From: Chrysopilus asiliformis
Taxonomy: Eukaryota; Arthropoda; Insecta; Diptera; Rhagionidae
Assembly (NCBI GenBank): GCA_964034945.1
Contig: OZ035960.1
Location: 53,128,706-53,192,705 of the forward strand
Length of the DNA stretch: 64,000 nucleotides
Reading direction: 5' to 3'
Shown here: one piece after another, positions 1-14,000 of the stretch
Numbering within the stretch: position 1 is the stretch's first letter
How the letters are laid out: every line of letters begins with the position of its first letter
Notes under the pieces: model-generated
Told to the model about the DNA's origin: nothing
Seen by the model: the letters and a program-made list of their open reading frames with translations, nothing else
Databases searched by the model: none
Position numbers and translations under genes: made by a program

Positions 1-245
1 ATCCACTGTATTAAAAAAATTAAAGGAACCGCACTTTGAATTCAATGATAATTTTATTCGTCCTGCGAGAAGTCCCGGAACGTTTTTTTTATAAAAATAG
101 TAAATTTCTGCAAGACGAATTTTGAGTTTGCGCGCCACTTGACTATGCGACAGGAAAACATTTGCGAGTTTTGTTCAGTGAAAACGTACCATTGACTCCT
201 TCTGCATTCAAATATTTCTGACTCGTACCTACTCATAACATTATT

Positions 246-805
246 ATACCCGTATGGTGAAACCAAAGGGTATATTAACTTTGCCTTACCGTTTGTAACG
301 CCAAGATCTCGTCATCGCACACAAAAATGAATTACACCAGTGTGTTTAGAATGATGAAAAAAGTTGAATTTAGCATGTCCGTCCGTCCGTCTGTCTGTCC
401 GTCTGTCTGTCCGTCTGTCTGTCCGTCTGTCCGTCTGTGGCGCGGATTGCGGGCGCACGGATTGAGCTAGAGACTTGAAATTTTGCGCAGATTCGTTTTT
501 CGTAAAATGTGAGGCTAAGTTCGTTAATGGGCAAAAATGGACCATTAGGGGGGGTACCCCCCATACGAACGAAAACGTTTTTTGTGAATATCTCGAAAAC
601 AATGCATCTTATCAAAAAAGTCCAAGAACAAAAGTTATTTAGGATATGATTCTACATAAAACTCCCATACATCAAAATCCGATTGGAATAAAAGTTTGAC
701 TTCAAAGTGGAATTTTGGTATAACTGTTCGAATTTTGATACGAATATCACCATACGGGTCTCCAATGATTGCCAGATTGGCAATTATAGCTTTTGTTATG
801 TTTTT
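246..805 (+). mobile_element. Helentron-like non-autonomous element (HINE/DINE-1 type), copy a
   Basis: Full-length copy. It has a 5' short hairpin (ATACCCGTATGGTG... AAAGGGTATA), a (GTCY)n array at about 380-437, a conserved GGGGGGTACCCCCC palindrome, and a 3' stem-loop ATTGCCA-gat-TGGCAAT followed by TTTTGTTATG and a T-run. (GTCY)n arrays with terminal hairpins and no clear target duplication are hallmarks of dipteran mini-me/DINE-1/Helentron-associated elements. It carries no coding capacity; the two ORFs across it arise from the array. Confidence 0.8.
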
Positions 806-1636
806 CATAGCAAAATTATTTTGTTGTTATTATGAATTAAGAATAAGAGTTTAATCAGTATTTTAAAATCTAAAAAGAAATATTTTTACGCACGGTTTCT
901 TGTACATCTGTCTGATATTTTAGCGCGTCTGATTTATCAACACGCGTGTGATAAACGAGATGAATGAATTTTGTGTATGACAAAAGTAAACAAACACAAC
1001 GAAATTCGTATGCTATAAAAAATTATAAATACACAAATTGGTTTATTTTATTTTGGCCATATCAATTCTATCACTTGGTGCGATTCATTCGAGAAACAAA
1101 GAAAAAAAATCACACATTTTCTGATAGTAAATTAGGTGATCGTCATAAATAAAATGTCGTTGCAATTAAACGTAGAGTGTGTTTTAAATGGTTTCATTTC
1201 AAATTTTATATATTGCGAGGAATTTATTGCTATATCAATTTTACTTGCTTTCATAAACGGTTCATTACTCATAAAGCAATTGTTAGGTTTATTTTTTTCG
1301 AAGAAACTTTCATTTATAATTAAATATTTTGTACAGTTGTGATTTTTACGATTAACAGAAATACAGATATACTGAGTAAAATATTGTTCGAAAAAACTAA
1401 ACGTAAAACATTTGAATTTTATCATGAGTAATGCGTTTGATGTTTATTTATAGACAGATAAATTTTCAAGACCAGCGCTTTCGTTAAATTTTTTAAATAA
1501 GAACTAAAAGAACTTAATTTGAATTGTGCTAATAAGCAACAACGTCCTCAAGATAACAAGTGTGTTGATTGTGTTAAATAAATTTAATTTAATTGATATA
1601 TTGTTTACATTTTCCGTAATTTATATTTGACCATAG
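806..1636. other. AT-rich non-coding stretch 5' of the first visible GRAMD1 exon
   Basis: No credible exon, RNA or repeat was recognised. Short ORFs on both strands at 964-1425 are AT-rich and match nothing. An upstream GRAMD1 exon ending in phase 1 would be expected somewhere 5' of 1637, but none was found here. The 1-245 stretch is also featureless. Confidence 0.5.
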
Positions 1637-1947
1637 ATTATTCTTGCGCTTTACAACGTGATATTTTGGTTCATGGGCGCCTCTACGTTTCACAGAATTA
1701 TATTTGCTTCTATGCTAACATCTTTCGTTGGGAGACTTGCTTAAGCATACGATGGAAGGATGTGACAGCAATTAGTAAAGAGAAAACTGCTCGTGTGATA
1801 CCGAATGCTATCTCAGTTTGTACAGATAGTGAGAAGCATTTCTTCACATCATTTACTACACGTGATAAGGCATTTTTAATGCTATTTCGAGTATGGCAGA
1901 ATGCATTAATGGACAAACCTATGCAGCCGCAGGAAATGTGGCAATGG
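1637..1947 (+). CDS. GRAMD1: GRAMD1 exon: GRAM domain
   Basis: The acceptor is ...ccatag at 1631-1636 and the donor TGG|GTATGT at 1948. The 104 codons hold nearly the complete GRAM fold, including LYVSQNYICFYANIFRWE and ARVIPNAISVCTDSEKHF. The exon enters in phase 1, so the codon for the first Asp is split with an unseen upstream exon. An in-frame upstream TTG at 1627 lies in the intron and is not a credible start. Confidence 0.92.
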
Positions 1948-4900
1948 GTATGTATAGAAACAAAAATGAATTAAAGAATTTTATTACTAAATAATTTACA
2001 GGTTCATAATTGTTATGGTGATGAATTAGGATTGACAAGTGATGATGAAGATTACATCGATCCATACGTAGCTAAAGAAGATGAACAATCTGTTAATCAA
2101 TTGCCGTACATATTAACAAAAAATAAATCAACTGAAAGTTTTTCCGAAGATCAAGGTGCCAGTGAAACACCATTTGATAATATGGCGACATTGAATGAAT
2201 CGCTTAAGGACGTTGAAGATATCCGTCTGATGGTACAGCACGATGAGAAGACCGTTTTAAATGAGAATAAACGAAGAGTAGCTAAAAATAATCGCCAAAG
2301 AGATGAAAGTCATCTGAAAAATACTGAACATTTACCTACAGATATGTCTGATTCAAGTGATTCCGATCAAAATAAAAATATACCGTAAGTTAAGATCTCA
2401 CCTTAGATTGTATCGATTAAAAAATAATAATCGCAATTAATGAAATTCCTAATAGATTTGTTAGTACGGCAGAATGTACATCAATGCATGAAGGTCGCCA
2501 ATTAGTTCACACTATTCTACCCATAAACGTTGATACATTATTCAATTTACTATTTTCAAAGTCAAAGTTTTTGGTAGATTTTCATACAGCTAGAAAATCA
2601 ACCGATATGGTTCATAATGATTGGATTGTTAATGAGGAGGGGATAAAAATGAGAACAGTAAATGTCACAGTAGCATTAACTCAATCAGTTGGTCCGAAAA
2701 GTTCACAAGTAATTGATTTTCTTTTATTAATGCCTGCGAAATTATTTACAACATGAGTAATGTTTTATATTTTTTATTTTGTTTTTTCTCAATCAGGTAA
2801 CAGAAACTCAAGTTATGCGTGAATGCAGTCAGCCTGGTCAGCTTTATTCCATAGATATAAGCAGCGTTAATGCTGGAATTCCCTATGCTGATAGCTTCTG
2901 TGTTTTAATGCATTATTGCTTGGTTAAGTAAGTATCGATTACATTGTCTTGACGATAAAATGTCTTTATTATTAATTGAATGAGTTGTTAAATGTTTTTA
3001 ACGGTTGTTAAACTCAATAAAATTATTTCGCGCCGTGTAAATGCGATTTAAAAAAATGTGGTTTAATATTCTGTTAGATATTCTGTTACACGTAATAGGC
3101 ACCAGATGAAACAGTCGAGAAAAAAGTGAGAACTCTAAATTTTTCTCTTTTGAATCCAGCTAAAATCGTGATATTGTAAATTGTTCGGTATTTAGGTTCA
3201 TTTTTTTTATATTCCTACTAGCAGACCCTTCGTTGCCAGCTTAAAGTTTTTTGTATAAATTTTAGAATGCCAAAAAACCATAAATAATTTAAAAACTTTT
3301 GGGAAAAAACGTTATCCTTACAGGATCTTTCGGTTCGAATTTTAAAATTCCAACACTAGAGCTGTGTCCAGCGACCCGGGAAGCCCCCTAATGTCGATTT
3401 TCCCGGGAAAAACGTGAAAAATGATATTTCCGTTATCCTTTCAGGACCTTCTGTTTCGAACTTTGAAAATCTGACATAGCTAAAAACCTGCTCCTGGCAA
3501 CGCAGATCATTTTGCACAAAACCGCGTAAAAATCAGTTAGTAGTTTTTGAGTTTTGTAATCTCAGAAAAACAGATCAACAAACATCCATTTTTATATACA
3601 TACTTAGCCTACAAAAAAAAAACGAAAATTTTGGAAAAGTGACCATTTATTTCTCAACATAGTCTTCTTTTAGCTCGATACACTTGACCCAGCGATGCTC
3701 CAACTTCTTTAACCCGTCTGAAAAATACGTTTTCTCGAGGTCTGCAAAGTAGGCCTCCGTAGCGGCGATGACCTCCTCATTCGACTCAAATTTCTGCCCG
3801 GCGAGTGACTTTTTCAAGTTTGGAAACAAAAAGAAGTCGCACGGGGCCAAATCTGGAGAATACGGTGGATGGGGCAGCAGTTCGTAGCCCAATTCGACCA
3901 ATTTGGCCGTGGCGACGGCGGAGGTGTGAGCCGGTGCGTTGTCATGGTGGAAGAGCACTTTTTTCTTCGCCAAATGGGGCCGTTTTTTCTGCAATTCGGC
4001 GTCGAATCGGCCCAATAATTCGGTATAGTAGAGCCCTGTGATCGTTTTGCCCTTCTCCAGGTAGTCGATGTAGATCACACCTTGTGAATCCCAGAAAACG
4101 GTGGCCATCACCTTTCCGGCAGATAGGACAGTCTTCGCCTTCTTCGGAGCACGTTCGCCAGGTAAAGTCCACTGTTTCGACTGTTCCTTAGTCTCTGGTG
4201 TGTACCAGTGGATCCATGTTTCGTCGACGGTCACGAAACGACGCAGAAACTCCTTCGGATTGTGCTTAAACAGCGTCAAACACTGCTGTGAAGTGGTTTC
4301 ACGGTTGCGCTTGTTGTCCGGAGTGAGCAAACGCGGCACCCATCGCGCCGACAGCTTTCTCATGCCCAAAATTTCATGAAGGATATCACCCACGCGGTCT
4401 TTTGAGATGCCTACTATCTCAGCTATCTCGCGCACCTTCAATCGGCGGTCTGCCAATACGAGATCGTGGATTTTTGTTATGTTATCCTCCGTGGTAGCCG
4501 TTTTCGTAGCACCTGGGCGTGGTTCATCAAAAACCGACGTGCGACCACGTTGAAACTCGTTGCACCAATTTTTGACGGTCGCCATCGAAGGAGAAGAGTC
4601 ACCGTACACAGCATCCAAGCGCTCTTTGATTTTGCTGCGCGATTTCCTTTCCAGAAACAAGAATTGAATCACCGACCGATATTGCTCTTTTTCCATTTTT
4701 CTGAAATCCGCAGACACGCCCGCTTCCATACGCGGTCAAAACAAAACTACGAGTTCGATTCGGCTGAAATTTTGACTGTAGCCGTCTATGAGAATGGACT
4801 ACACGATAGCGATAGTGGCGCCATCGGGCGGTGAGGCTAAGTACTTATCGGACTGCCCTCGTAGATGCCAGGGGTTACGCAACTGTTGCTTCTACAATGC

Positions 4901-7900
4901 CGAAGCACAACTCAAAACTTCATTCATTCAACCTTTGATTTAATCATTCATACAATTCATGAATACTCCCCTCATAACTTTGCAGCTTCGACTCGATCGA
5001 CAGTACTCTGCTTTATCCGTTTATTGTCTAAGTTACAGTGGAGTATTCAGACAGCGGGGCGTAAAGACCAAACTGGTCTAAATTTCTTGCCCTGAATGAG
5101 ATTTGAACTATCGCTCTTTGTATTACGAGCCAAAGGAATTTGAAAGTGATTAAACTATAGTTGCAAATAAGGAAATATTGTGAAAAGTAAAAAAGAAGAA
5201 GAATTTGGAAATTGTATAAAGAAAAAATAGAGGCTGGGAGTATCAAGGTGTTCAAAATAACAATAAGAACGACACCAGGTCAGTTGAAACTATTCCGAAT
5301 AAAATGAAACTAATAATTATGAAGCGAAATATATTTTTCCATCTAAAGCTTTATAAATTCGCCTTGAAAAATGAAATCAACTGTTGTTTTTATTTTTTGA
5401 CTCTCAATTTAACTTTTCGGCAACGAAGTATATACAATGGAAGTATAATCTCCCATAATACGCTAAGAAATCGAATAGCGTGAAACACAGCTAGATTCTC
5501 TTTCGCACATTTTGACTCTCACTTGCAAAATTTTTCGGCTCGGATGCTAACACATGGATCAATAAGTCCCGAGACTAACCCAGAGATGACGCTCGTAGTA
5601 AACCAGCAACCACGTCTTTCTAGAGTACTAACCTTTGCTTGAAACGTGTCAAAATTTTAAGTCGATCGGACCAGAAACAGCTGAGTTATCGAGGTTGGAG
5701 TAAAGTCGTTTTGTAGTTTGTTTAAAAAATGGAAAAAACCGAGTTTCGTGTTCTGATAAAACATTGTTTTTTAATGGGTAAAAACACCGTGCAAGCGAAA
5801 CAATGGATTGAAAAATGTTACCCGGACTCTTGTCCATCAAAAGCAACGATTTGTCGGTGGTTTGCCGAGTTTAAACGTGGTCGTACCGACACAAATGACG
5901 CGGAACGCTCGGGTAGACCTGTGGAAGCCGTTACACCGGAAAATGTGAGTGAAGTGACAAAAATTATAATGAAAGATCGTAAAGTGAAGCTCCGTGAGAT
6001 TGCTGAGATAACACAGATATCATATGGAAGTGCATTTACTATCCTTCATGAAAAATTGAGCATGAAAAAGGTTTTTTCCAAGTGGGTGCCGCGATTGCTT
6101 TCGATGAAACAAAAACAGCAACGAGTCGATGATTCAGAAAGCTGTTTATCGCTATTTACTCGCAATAAAAAAGATTTCTTGCGTCGTTACGTGACCATGG
6201 ACGAAACATGGATACATCACTACACTCCAGAGTCGAAGCGGCAGTCATCTGAGTGGCGCACAGCTGGCGAAAGCCGTCCGAAGCGTCCGAAAACGCAGCA
6301 GTCAGCTGGCAAAGTCATGGCGTCAGTTTTTTGGGATACGCATGGCGTGACGATTGTATCACCCTAAAAGGTGATTATATTGATGAATAAAAAAAAATTT
6401 TGCAAAAAAAATGTTGTTTTCATTGTTAGTCTCGGGACTTATTGATCCATGTGTTATGTCCATTGTATATAAGTCAGTGCTTTTCGGTCAGTTTTTAACA
6501 GTGTTGGGGCCAGATAATTATTTTTTTATCTAGATAAAGATAAAGATAAATGCTCGTAATGTTTATCTAGATAAGATAATAGATAATGAAAATATGAAAG
6601 ATAATAGATAAGATAAGATAAAAAGCCAAATTATCTAGATAATTTTTAGATAAATATTTATTTTGACATTGCACAAAATTCAAAATTACGTACTAAAAAA
6701 AATAGCACAAAATTTTTTGCTTTTTTTGATTTCCAATTTAAATATAATAAGAAACGAAATAATAATAAAAGAAAACGGATAAGAAACGTTATCGTAACGT
6801 AACGAAATAACGAAATGATTTTCGGGCTTTTTCTTCAAAATTACGTTATAATGAACGTTATAGAAATTCAATTCCGTTACCATAACGAAAAACGAAAAAA
6901 ATATTACGTTTTTTCGTTGTTTATTAGTATTTCCTTGTTTTGTTCAGTATTATTTTTTGTGAAATTTCCCACAAAAGTTCATCAAGTAAAGGGTGGTTAA
7001 ATTTTAAGGGCCGATGTTGAATGTGAACCACACCTAAACGTCAAGTTTTTTTCTGCATTTCATTTGACATTTCTCAATTTCAGACTAACTCAATTTGGAC
7101 CATGGAAAGATACACAATCGAGCAACGCGTTAAAGTTATTCAGGCTTATTATGAAAATGGGCGTTCAAATCAAAATGCATATCGTGCACTTCGTGATTTT
7201 TTCGGTCAATTTAATCGTCCAAATGTGCGTACAATCGGAAAAATCGTGCAAAAATTTGAGCAAACCGGGTCTGTAGGAGATGTGAAAACACCAGTGCATG
7301 CTCGTACAGCTCGTACTGCAGAAAATATTGCTGCTGTTCGGGATAGTGTGGCTGAAGAGCCGTCAACCTCAACTCGTCGTCGTGCCCAACAATTGCACCT
7401 CCCACGCTCGTCGTTGATGAACATTATGCATAAAGACTTGCATTTACACGCTTACAAGGTGCAATTGACTCAAGAACTAAAGCCTCTTGACCATTTCAAG
7501 CGTCGTCAATGGTCAGAATGGTGGCAAGAAATGACAACAGTGGATGATCAATTTTCGAAGAAAATCATCTTCAGTGATGAGGCACATTTTCACCTCAGTG
7601 GATTCGTCAATAAGCAGAACAGCCGCATTTGGGCGAATGATAATCCAAGAGTGATTGTCGAAAAACCAATGCACCCACAAAGAGTGACTGTTTGGTGCGG
7701 TTTATGGGCTGGCGGCATCATCGGTACGATATGCATTTTGATTTGAACGCCCATTTTCATAATAAGCCTGAATAACTTTACCGCGTTGCTCGATTGTGTA
7801 TCTTTCTATGGTTCAAATTGAGTTAGTCTGAAATTGAGAAATGTCAAATGAAATGCAGAAAAAAACTTGACGTTTAGGTGTGGTTCACATTCAACATCGG

Positions 7901-10900
7901 CCCTTAAAATTTAACCACCCTTTATAACCCCACAGACATAAAATATAATCAAAAATATTGGAGTAGTGTTTTTAATCGTATTTTGATTCTAAATCGGATT
8001 TTGTTTTGGCCAGATTCACTCTATTTCTGGAGATACAAAAATGGAAATCTTCTAAGCAAGTTTTTTGGCAGCGAAAAGATTTTCTTTTTAGTAACTCCAG
8101 AAGTAGAGCGAAATTCTATAAAAAAAATTCTATATCTTTGATATCAAAATCACGCTTTTGTGGAGACAGTTTTTTTAATGAACAAAACTTTTGTGTGATT
8201 TTTTGTCTTTTGTATTTTTTATTGATTTTTTTAACTTAATAATCACATTTTTTTTCCGTTTTTATTTGTATTTTCTTTTTGCTGAGTTTTATTATTTGTT
8301 ATACAATTTATTTTTATGGAAACTGAACTGAATTACTTTGTGATAAACTATTATTACAGTGCGTTTTTTTTTTGTTTTCAGTTTCAATACAATGTGTAAC
8401 GGAATAATAACATTATAACGTAACGAAATTAAGTTTTTTATCGATACAAAACGAAATAACGTCACGAAATATAAGTTTAATTTTGCTACGTAAGGAAATT
8501 TATAACGTTATGATTTTTTATTTCGTTCATAGCCCGGTTTACACTTGGCAACAGTTACTGGCAGAACTTTTTTTTTATGGACAAGAGAAGAGAGGCGAGG
8601 GAAAGAGTGACACTTCGCTTCCTTGTCCGTAAACAAAAATTGATGCCAAGTATAAAACTGTTCCTAAAAAAAGTTTATAGGTTTTCAAAAGTATGCAGAA
8701 AACAATTTCGTTTCAGCATTTTTTCAGATTTAATTTTTTGATTTTCGGTGGTAACGATTATCTCTAGATAAATGGGATTTTCCTTTATCTAGATAAGATA
8801 AAGATAACTTTTTTGGGGTGTTATCTAGATAAGATAAAGATAACATTTTTTTTTATCTAGATGATTATCTAGATAATTATTATCTAGATAACCCCAACAC
8901 TGGTTTTTAATCAAAAAAGAATCAAGTATCATAACAGCATTAAAACTTCATTCTTCATTTTGAATAATCAATCATTTGTGATTTTTTTAAGAACTGTCGA
9001 TGATCATACGATGCTCTCTGTGCATGCCCAAATTAAATACAAAAAATCGATTTGGGGGGTAGTAAAAGGATTTATTGAGAAAAATACATGGGCTGGATTA
9101 GAAGATTTCTACAATGCCTTATTACGTGCTCTACAAAGTGAATATTGCATTCCACCAGCCAAAGGCAAAGGCAGAAGGCCGAGACGTGGTAAGTTCTTAT
9201 GTTTTTGTTTAACAACATGCCGAATGAGAAAATTTAGCAAGTGTTCTTCCTACCATTTTGACCATTCTATACATTTTAGTAGAAAAGTGAAAGCTTTTGT
9301 TCGATTTTTTTCAATCCCCATACATTACTAAAAACTATAACGTGTATATGAAATAATCATAATCGGATATTTATCTTACAGGTACGGCTGTTTTGCAAAG
9401 GCCATTTGAAGAGACTTCAGCAGTTTCAGTACAACCAGACACTTCAAAAACCATTCTACCTAGTCCAATAAAGGTCCTCTCAAAGCCAACTAGCGAATAT
9501 AAATTGTTATCTTGGTTTGTCATCGTTCTCCTAATTGCGTTAATTCTTTTGAATGTGATATTATTGTTTAAGTTATGGAATTTAGAATCAAAAGCAGCAG
9601 AAAGTCAACGGATACCCAATTTTTCTGTTTTAAAGTAAGTAATCATTTTATTTTTATTTATGTACTTATTACTAGTAAAACCACGATTTCGATTTTTATA
9701 CTCTACTAGCAGACCCTTCGTTGCCAGCTTAAAGTTTTTTGTATAAATTTTAGAATGCCAATAAACCATAAGTTACTTAAAAACTTTTGGGAAAAAACGT
9801 TATCCTTACAGGATCTTTCGTTTCGAATTTTGAAATTCCAACACCAGATCCGTGATAAGCAACCCTGAAAACCTCCCATAGCCACTTTTTGCGAGAAAAA
9901 TGGGAAAAATGATATTTGCGTTATCCTTACAGGACCTTCTGTTTCGAATTTTGAAAATCTAACATAGCCAAAAACCTGCTCCTGGCAACGCAGATCATTT
10001 TGCAAAAAACCGCGTAAAAATCGGTCCGGTAGTTTTTGAGTCTTGTAATCTCAAACAGACAGACCAACAAACAAACATCCATTTTTATATATATAGATTA
10101 GCTTTCAAGCCTTGCTCGGGTAATACTAAACTTTTGAATACGAGAAAATCTTTTTTTTTATTCAAGAAAAATTATACAAGAATCCTATTTTAATATATAA
10201 ATATTAGACCAAATTAGGCCACGTTTAAATATTAGACCAAATTCAATCTATCTATTATTTTTATTTTTTAAGGACTGTGGAAAATATCATAGTCAAAAGA
10301 TCAATATCTCTTGAATTTAAGATGGAATTTCCACAACATGCGGAAATTCTATCTTATTTTCAAGACATCGAGGTCGGGATACATTTTATTGAAAACAACG
10401 AAAACAGGATCAAAATCCATACAATAATTTAGGATATAGCAAAAGAAGGGGTTCGTATAATGCAGGGGAATTCGAATGGGCAAAAATTGTACTTTACAAT
10501 TAAAATCCATTCAGTAGCTGAGGGTATATCAGGAGAGGAGGTTCATACCATGTATAAGAGAGTGGTTTGAGAAGACGCAAATTTTCCCTGACAAGCGGCC
10601 TGTCCAACACTAAAAAAAATCGTATAAAAATGAATTTAAAAGTTTAGGAAATAGCAGGAGTGTGGTTCGCATAATGCGAGAGGGAGAAGTTTTCGTTGAA
10701 TACCATTAAGTTTATGCATTAATGAATTTAAAGCTAGGGTAGGTTGGGGTGGCTTCCAAGATTGGCACACTTAGGCCAGAATTGTCCCATTGTGATACCA
10801 CGTGGATCTATATGACCCTTTTTATACCCGTATGGTGAAACCAAAGGGTATATTAACTTTGCCTTACCGTTTGTAACGCCAAGATCCCGTCATCGCACAA

Positions 10901-10973
10901 AAAAATGAATTACACCAGTGTGTTTAGAATGATAAAAAATTTAATTTTTGCATGTCCGTCCGTCTGTCTGTCC

Positions 10974-11016
<43 letters not shown>

Positions 11017-14000
11017 CGTCCGTCTGTGGCGCGGATTGCGGGCGCACGGATTGAGCTAGAGACTTGAAATTTTGAGCAGATCCGTTTTTCGTAAAATGCG
11101 AGGCTAAGTTCGTTAATGGGCAAAAATGGACCATTAGGGGGGGTACCCCCCATACGAACGAAATCGTTTTTTGTGAATATCTCAAAAACGGTGCATCTTA
11201 TCAAAAAAGTCCAAGAACAAAAGTTATTTAGGATATGATTCTACATAAAACTTCCATACATCAAAATCCGATTGGAATAAATTTTAAAAAATCTTATTGG
11301 AAAGTTTGACTTCAAAGTGGAATTTTGGTATAACTGTTCGAATTTTGATACGAATATCACCATACGGGTCTCCAATGATTGCCAGATTGGCAATTATAGG
11401 TTTTGTTATGTTTCTTAGATCTCGAACCATTTTGAGCTTCTGAAGAAGCGAAGTAGATCTGCGGGTACGACTTTGTTAAAAGCTCACTCAATTTCTAGAA
11501 AGGTCACAATATTGTATTTTTTGAGCTCCAGTGATTTTAAACTAACAGCCTTATTCTAGCTACGGTCACTAGTCACAACTCGGCCACAAGAGCCTCAAAT
11601 TTTGTGGACTTGTAACTTAAGTATCACAACGCCAGAATACGGCTGTAAGTATTGTTGAAATTCGAATTTCGTCGTTTTGAGCCGCACAAAATAAATTAAA
11701 ACTGCTTCCTATGATTTTGAATAAAAATATGATATTCTTTTGCACATATCACACAAAAAAAAATTTTTAAGAATCGACTTTTAATCTTTTCAGGGATTTG
11801 CCGAAAAATCATGACGATTGGGTAACATTGCTGAAACAGCAAGAGGCTTTACATGAATCAGAGATGAGAAAATGGCAGACAGTATTGCAAACGGCAATTG
11901 AATTGCTAAGAAAGGTGAGCATAGTTTGCGAAAAAATTATAAATAATGAATATTTGACCCAAAATATCCATAAACTCGATGAGTTATGAAAAATTCAACT
12001 TCTCAACATGCAATCCCAATTTATTTATTACAATTGGAAGAAATATACATATAATTTTATTTATTTGCATACTATACAAATTTTTAATGATACGAAATAT
12101 AAGTTTATTTGTAAATGATAAGTTTATTTGTAAATGATAAGTTTATTTGTAAAAGTTAATTAAAAAACAATTAATTTAACACTATTTGCATAAATTATTT
12201 TTTGAATTTATGTTTTATATGTGCGTAAATTCACTTGACTGATTTAATGATGGTTTTTTAACTTATGTTTGATAATTCCTGGTTTACCTTTTGGTCAATT
12301 AAATTTTGGGAAAGAGTGATTGTGAAAATGTTTATTTGTTTTAGTACCGGTTACATGTTTCCCGAGTAATTGAATGTTTTCATTAATGATGGAAATCACG
12401 TTTGATTCAACAAAATATACAATTCAATATCGATCTCATATAGTATACTTTTTGTACTATACTATAAATATATTTCACTTTTTTGCTATTATCTTTACTG
12501 TGAGTTTGGTATTTGTTATGGAATTTCTCTTTATTAAATATTTAATGCTGTTTTTGTTTTCATAATTCAATAATTGCGATTCACACAAGTGCTTTTTGTG
12601 CTGCATTCAAAAGCAAAAATACTTTTTGCTCCGAAAATCGCCTCTCTCAGGGATAAAAATGAAAACATCCACAGATATTATTTTTATAATTAAAAAAAGA
12701 CTATACCCTACTGTTTTATTTATTTACAAACACAAAAAATACGTAATTTAGTACATATAATTTTTTTTGAGTTTTGGAGTCCATACATTGCTTTTTTATG
12801 TCACTATAAGGTAAACAACAAGTCGTTTTCTATTATTTCGTTGATTGTAATATTTCTCCATACATTTTTTTTGTTTAATATTTCATTTATCACTTTCACT
12901 TATACTAATAATGCTTCGTATTTTTTCGCTTTTAAAAAAAAAAATTTAACACGAAACTAACAAATGGTGAATAAGCTAACAAAGAAAATTTAAATTTGTT
13001 TAGATATTCTTAAGCTTATTTTTCATTTAAATCAAGTAAACTCTTTTATCTTTTGATTGTCACGTTTAGAACAAAGACCTTGTATTTATATAAGAAAGCT
13101 TATAAAAAAGTACGCAGGAGACAAAAATCCATAAACTTGAAAGTATTTGTGAAAAAAATTTAGGTTGCATCGTCAACAGAATTTATTCACACGTAGTTCA
13201 TTCCCAGTTGTGCGGCCCATAATTGCTTACAACTTCAATGGCTATATCTCGTCACGCTTTTTCGCGATTTTTTTGTATATCAATTGCAAGTTCTGTTCAT
13301 ACGTATTTTTGTCGATTTATATACTGTTTAAATAAAACTATTTTGTTCTAATTTTAATTGTAATTTTATTAAGCACATGTTTAACAATATTCCAGATTTT
13401 TTTAATGTGAAAAATATTAGTCCCTGTGTCCTTGTTTTTGTAAGCGAAAAACGCATTTTTCTGGAGCTGATTTACGGTAACAGCTATATGGAAATCAATC
13501 TAAAAAGGTTTTTTTTATCAAGTATTACATAACGCTATCCTGGGCCGTTCGGAATTTTGAAAAATCAATCATACTAATATGTAAAAATGAGTTGGTGTCT
13601 GTCTGTCTGTCTGTTCCTCTTTCACGCAAAAACGGCTGATCCGATTGATTGAAATTTGACATGAGTGTTTGTGGTAGTTCCGGTTCCAACATAGGCATAC
13701 GTAAAAGTAGCGCGAGGGTTGGGTGGAGTAGGGGGAGGGGGTAAAATGATTTCGAAACTTAATTTTTGCGACATGTTACTCTTTCGCGGGGAAACTACTG
13801 AACCGATTGGCCTGAAATTTGGCATAGATGTTCGTCGGGGGTCCAGCCCCAACATAGACCCATTAAAAAGTAGCCCGAGAGGTGGGGGAGTGAGTGGAGG
13901 GGGTAAAGTAATACGAATGCACTTGCTGGAATTTTTTGTAAGTTTGTTAATCATTTTCCGAAGAGAAAAAACTAACGAACAGCATGCAAGCTACCTAATT

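Larger units (their letters stand above)
6499..8902. mobile_element. hAT-type non-autonomous element with nested insertion
   Basis: Termini CAGTGTTGGGG and CCCCAACACTG lie inside an exact 8-bp duplication GTTTTTAA (6491-6498 and 8903-8910), the hAT signature. Subterminal parts repeat the word TATCTAGATAA many times on both sides. The interior contains ACGTAACGAAATAACG-type repeats and a nested fold-back element at 6989-7922. No hAT transposase was seen. A diverged relative in reverse orientation is split across 35.6-39.9 kb. Confidence 0.88.

Noticed and set aside
312..615. Overlapping ORFs with TDRQTDRQTD or TDGRTD peptides, also at 10910, 27636, 27957, 38585, 48500, 51817, 52288, 52553 and 60407
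   Set aside because: They are readings through the (GTCY)n array and flanks of Helentron-like elements. The peptide repeats follow the microsatellite and the frames differ between copies.
964..1425. Small ORFs upstream of GRAMD1 as missing first exons
   Set aside because: No similarity to the Aster N-terminus, no suitable phase-1 donor, and AT-rich codon content.
3805..4834. ORFs opposite the mariner transposase
   Set aside because: Antisense shadows of a conserved transposase.
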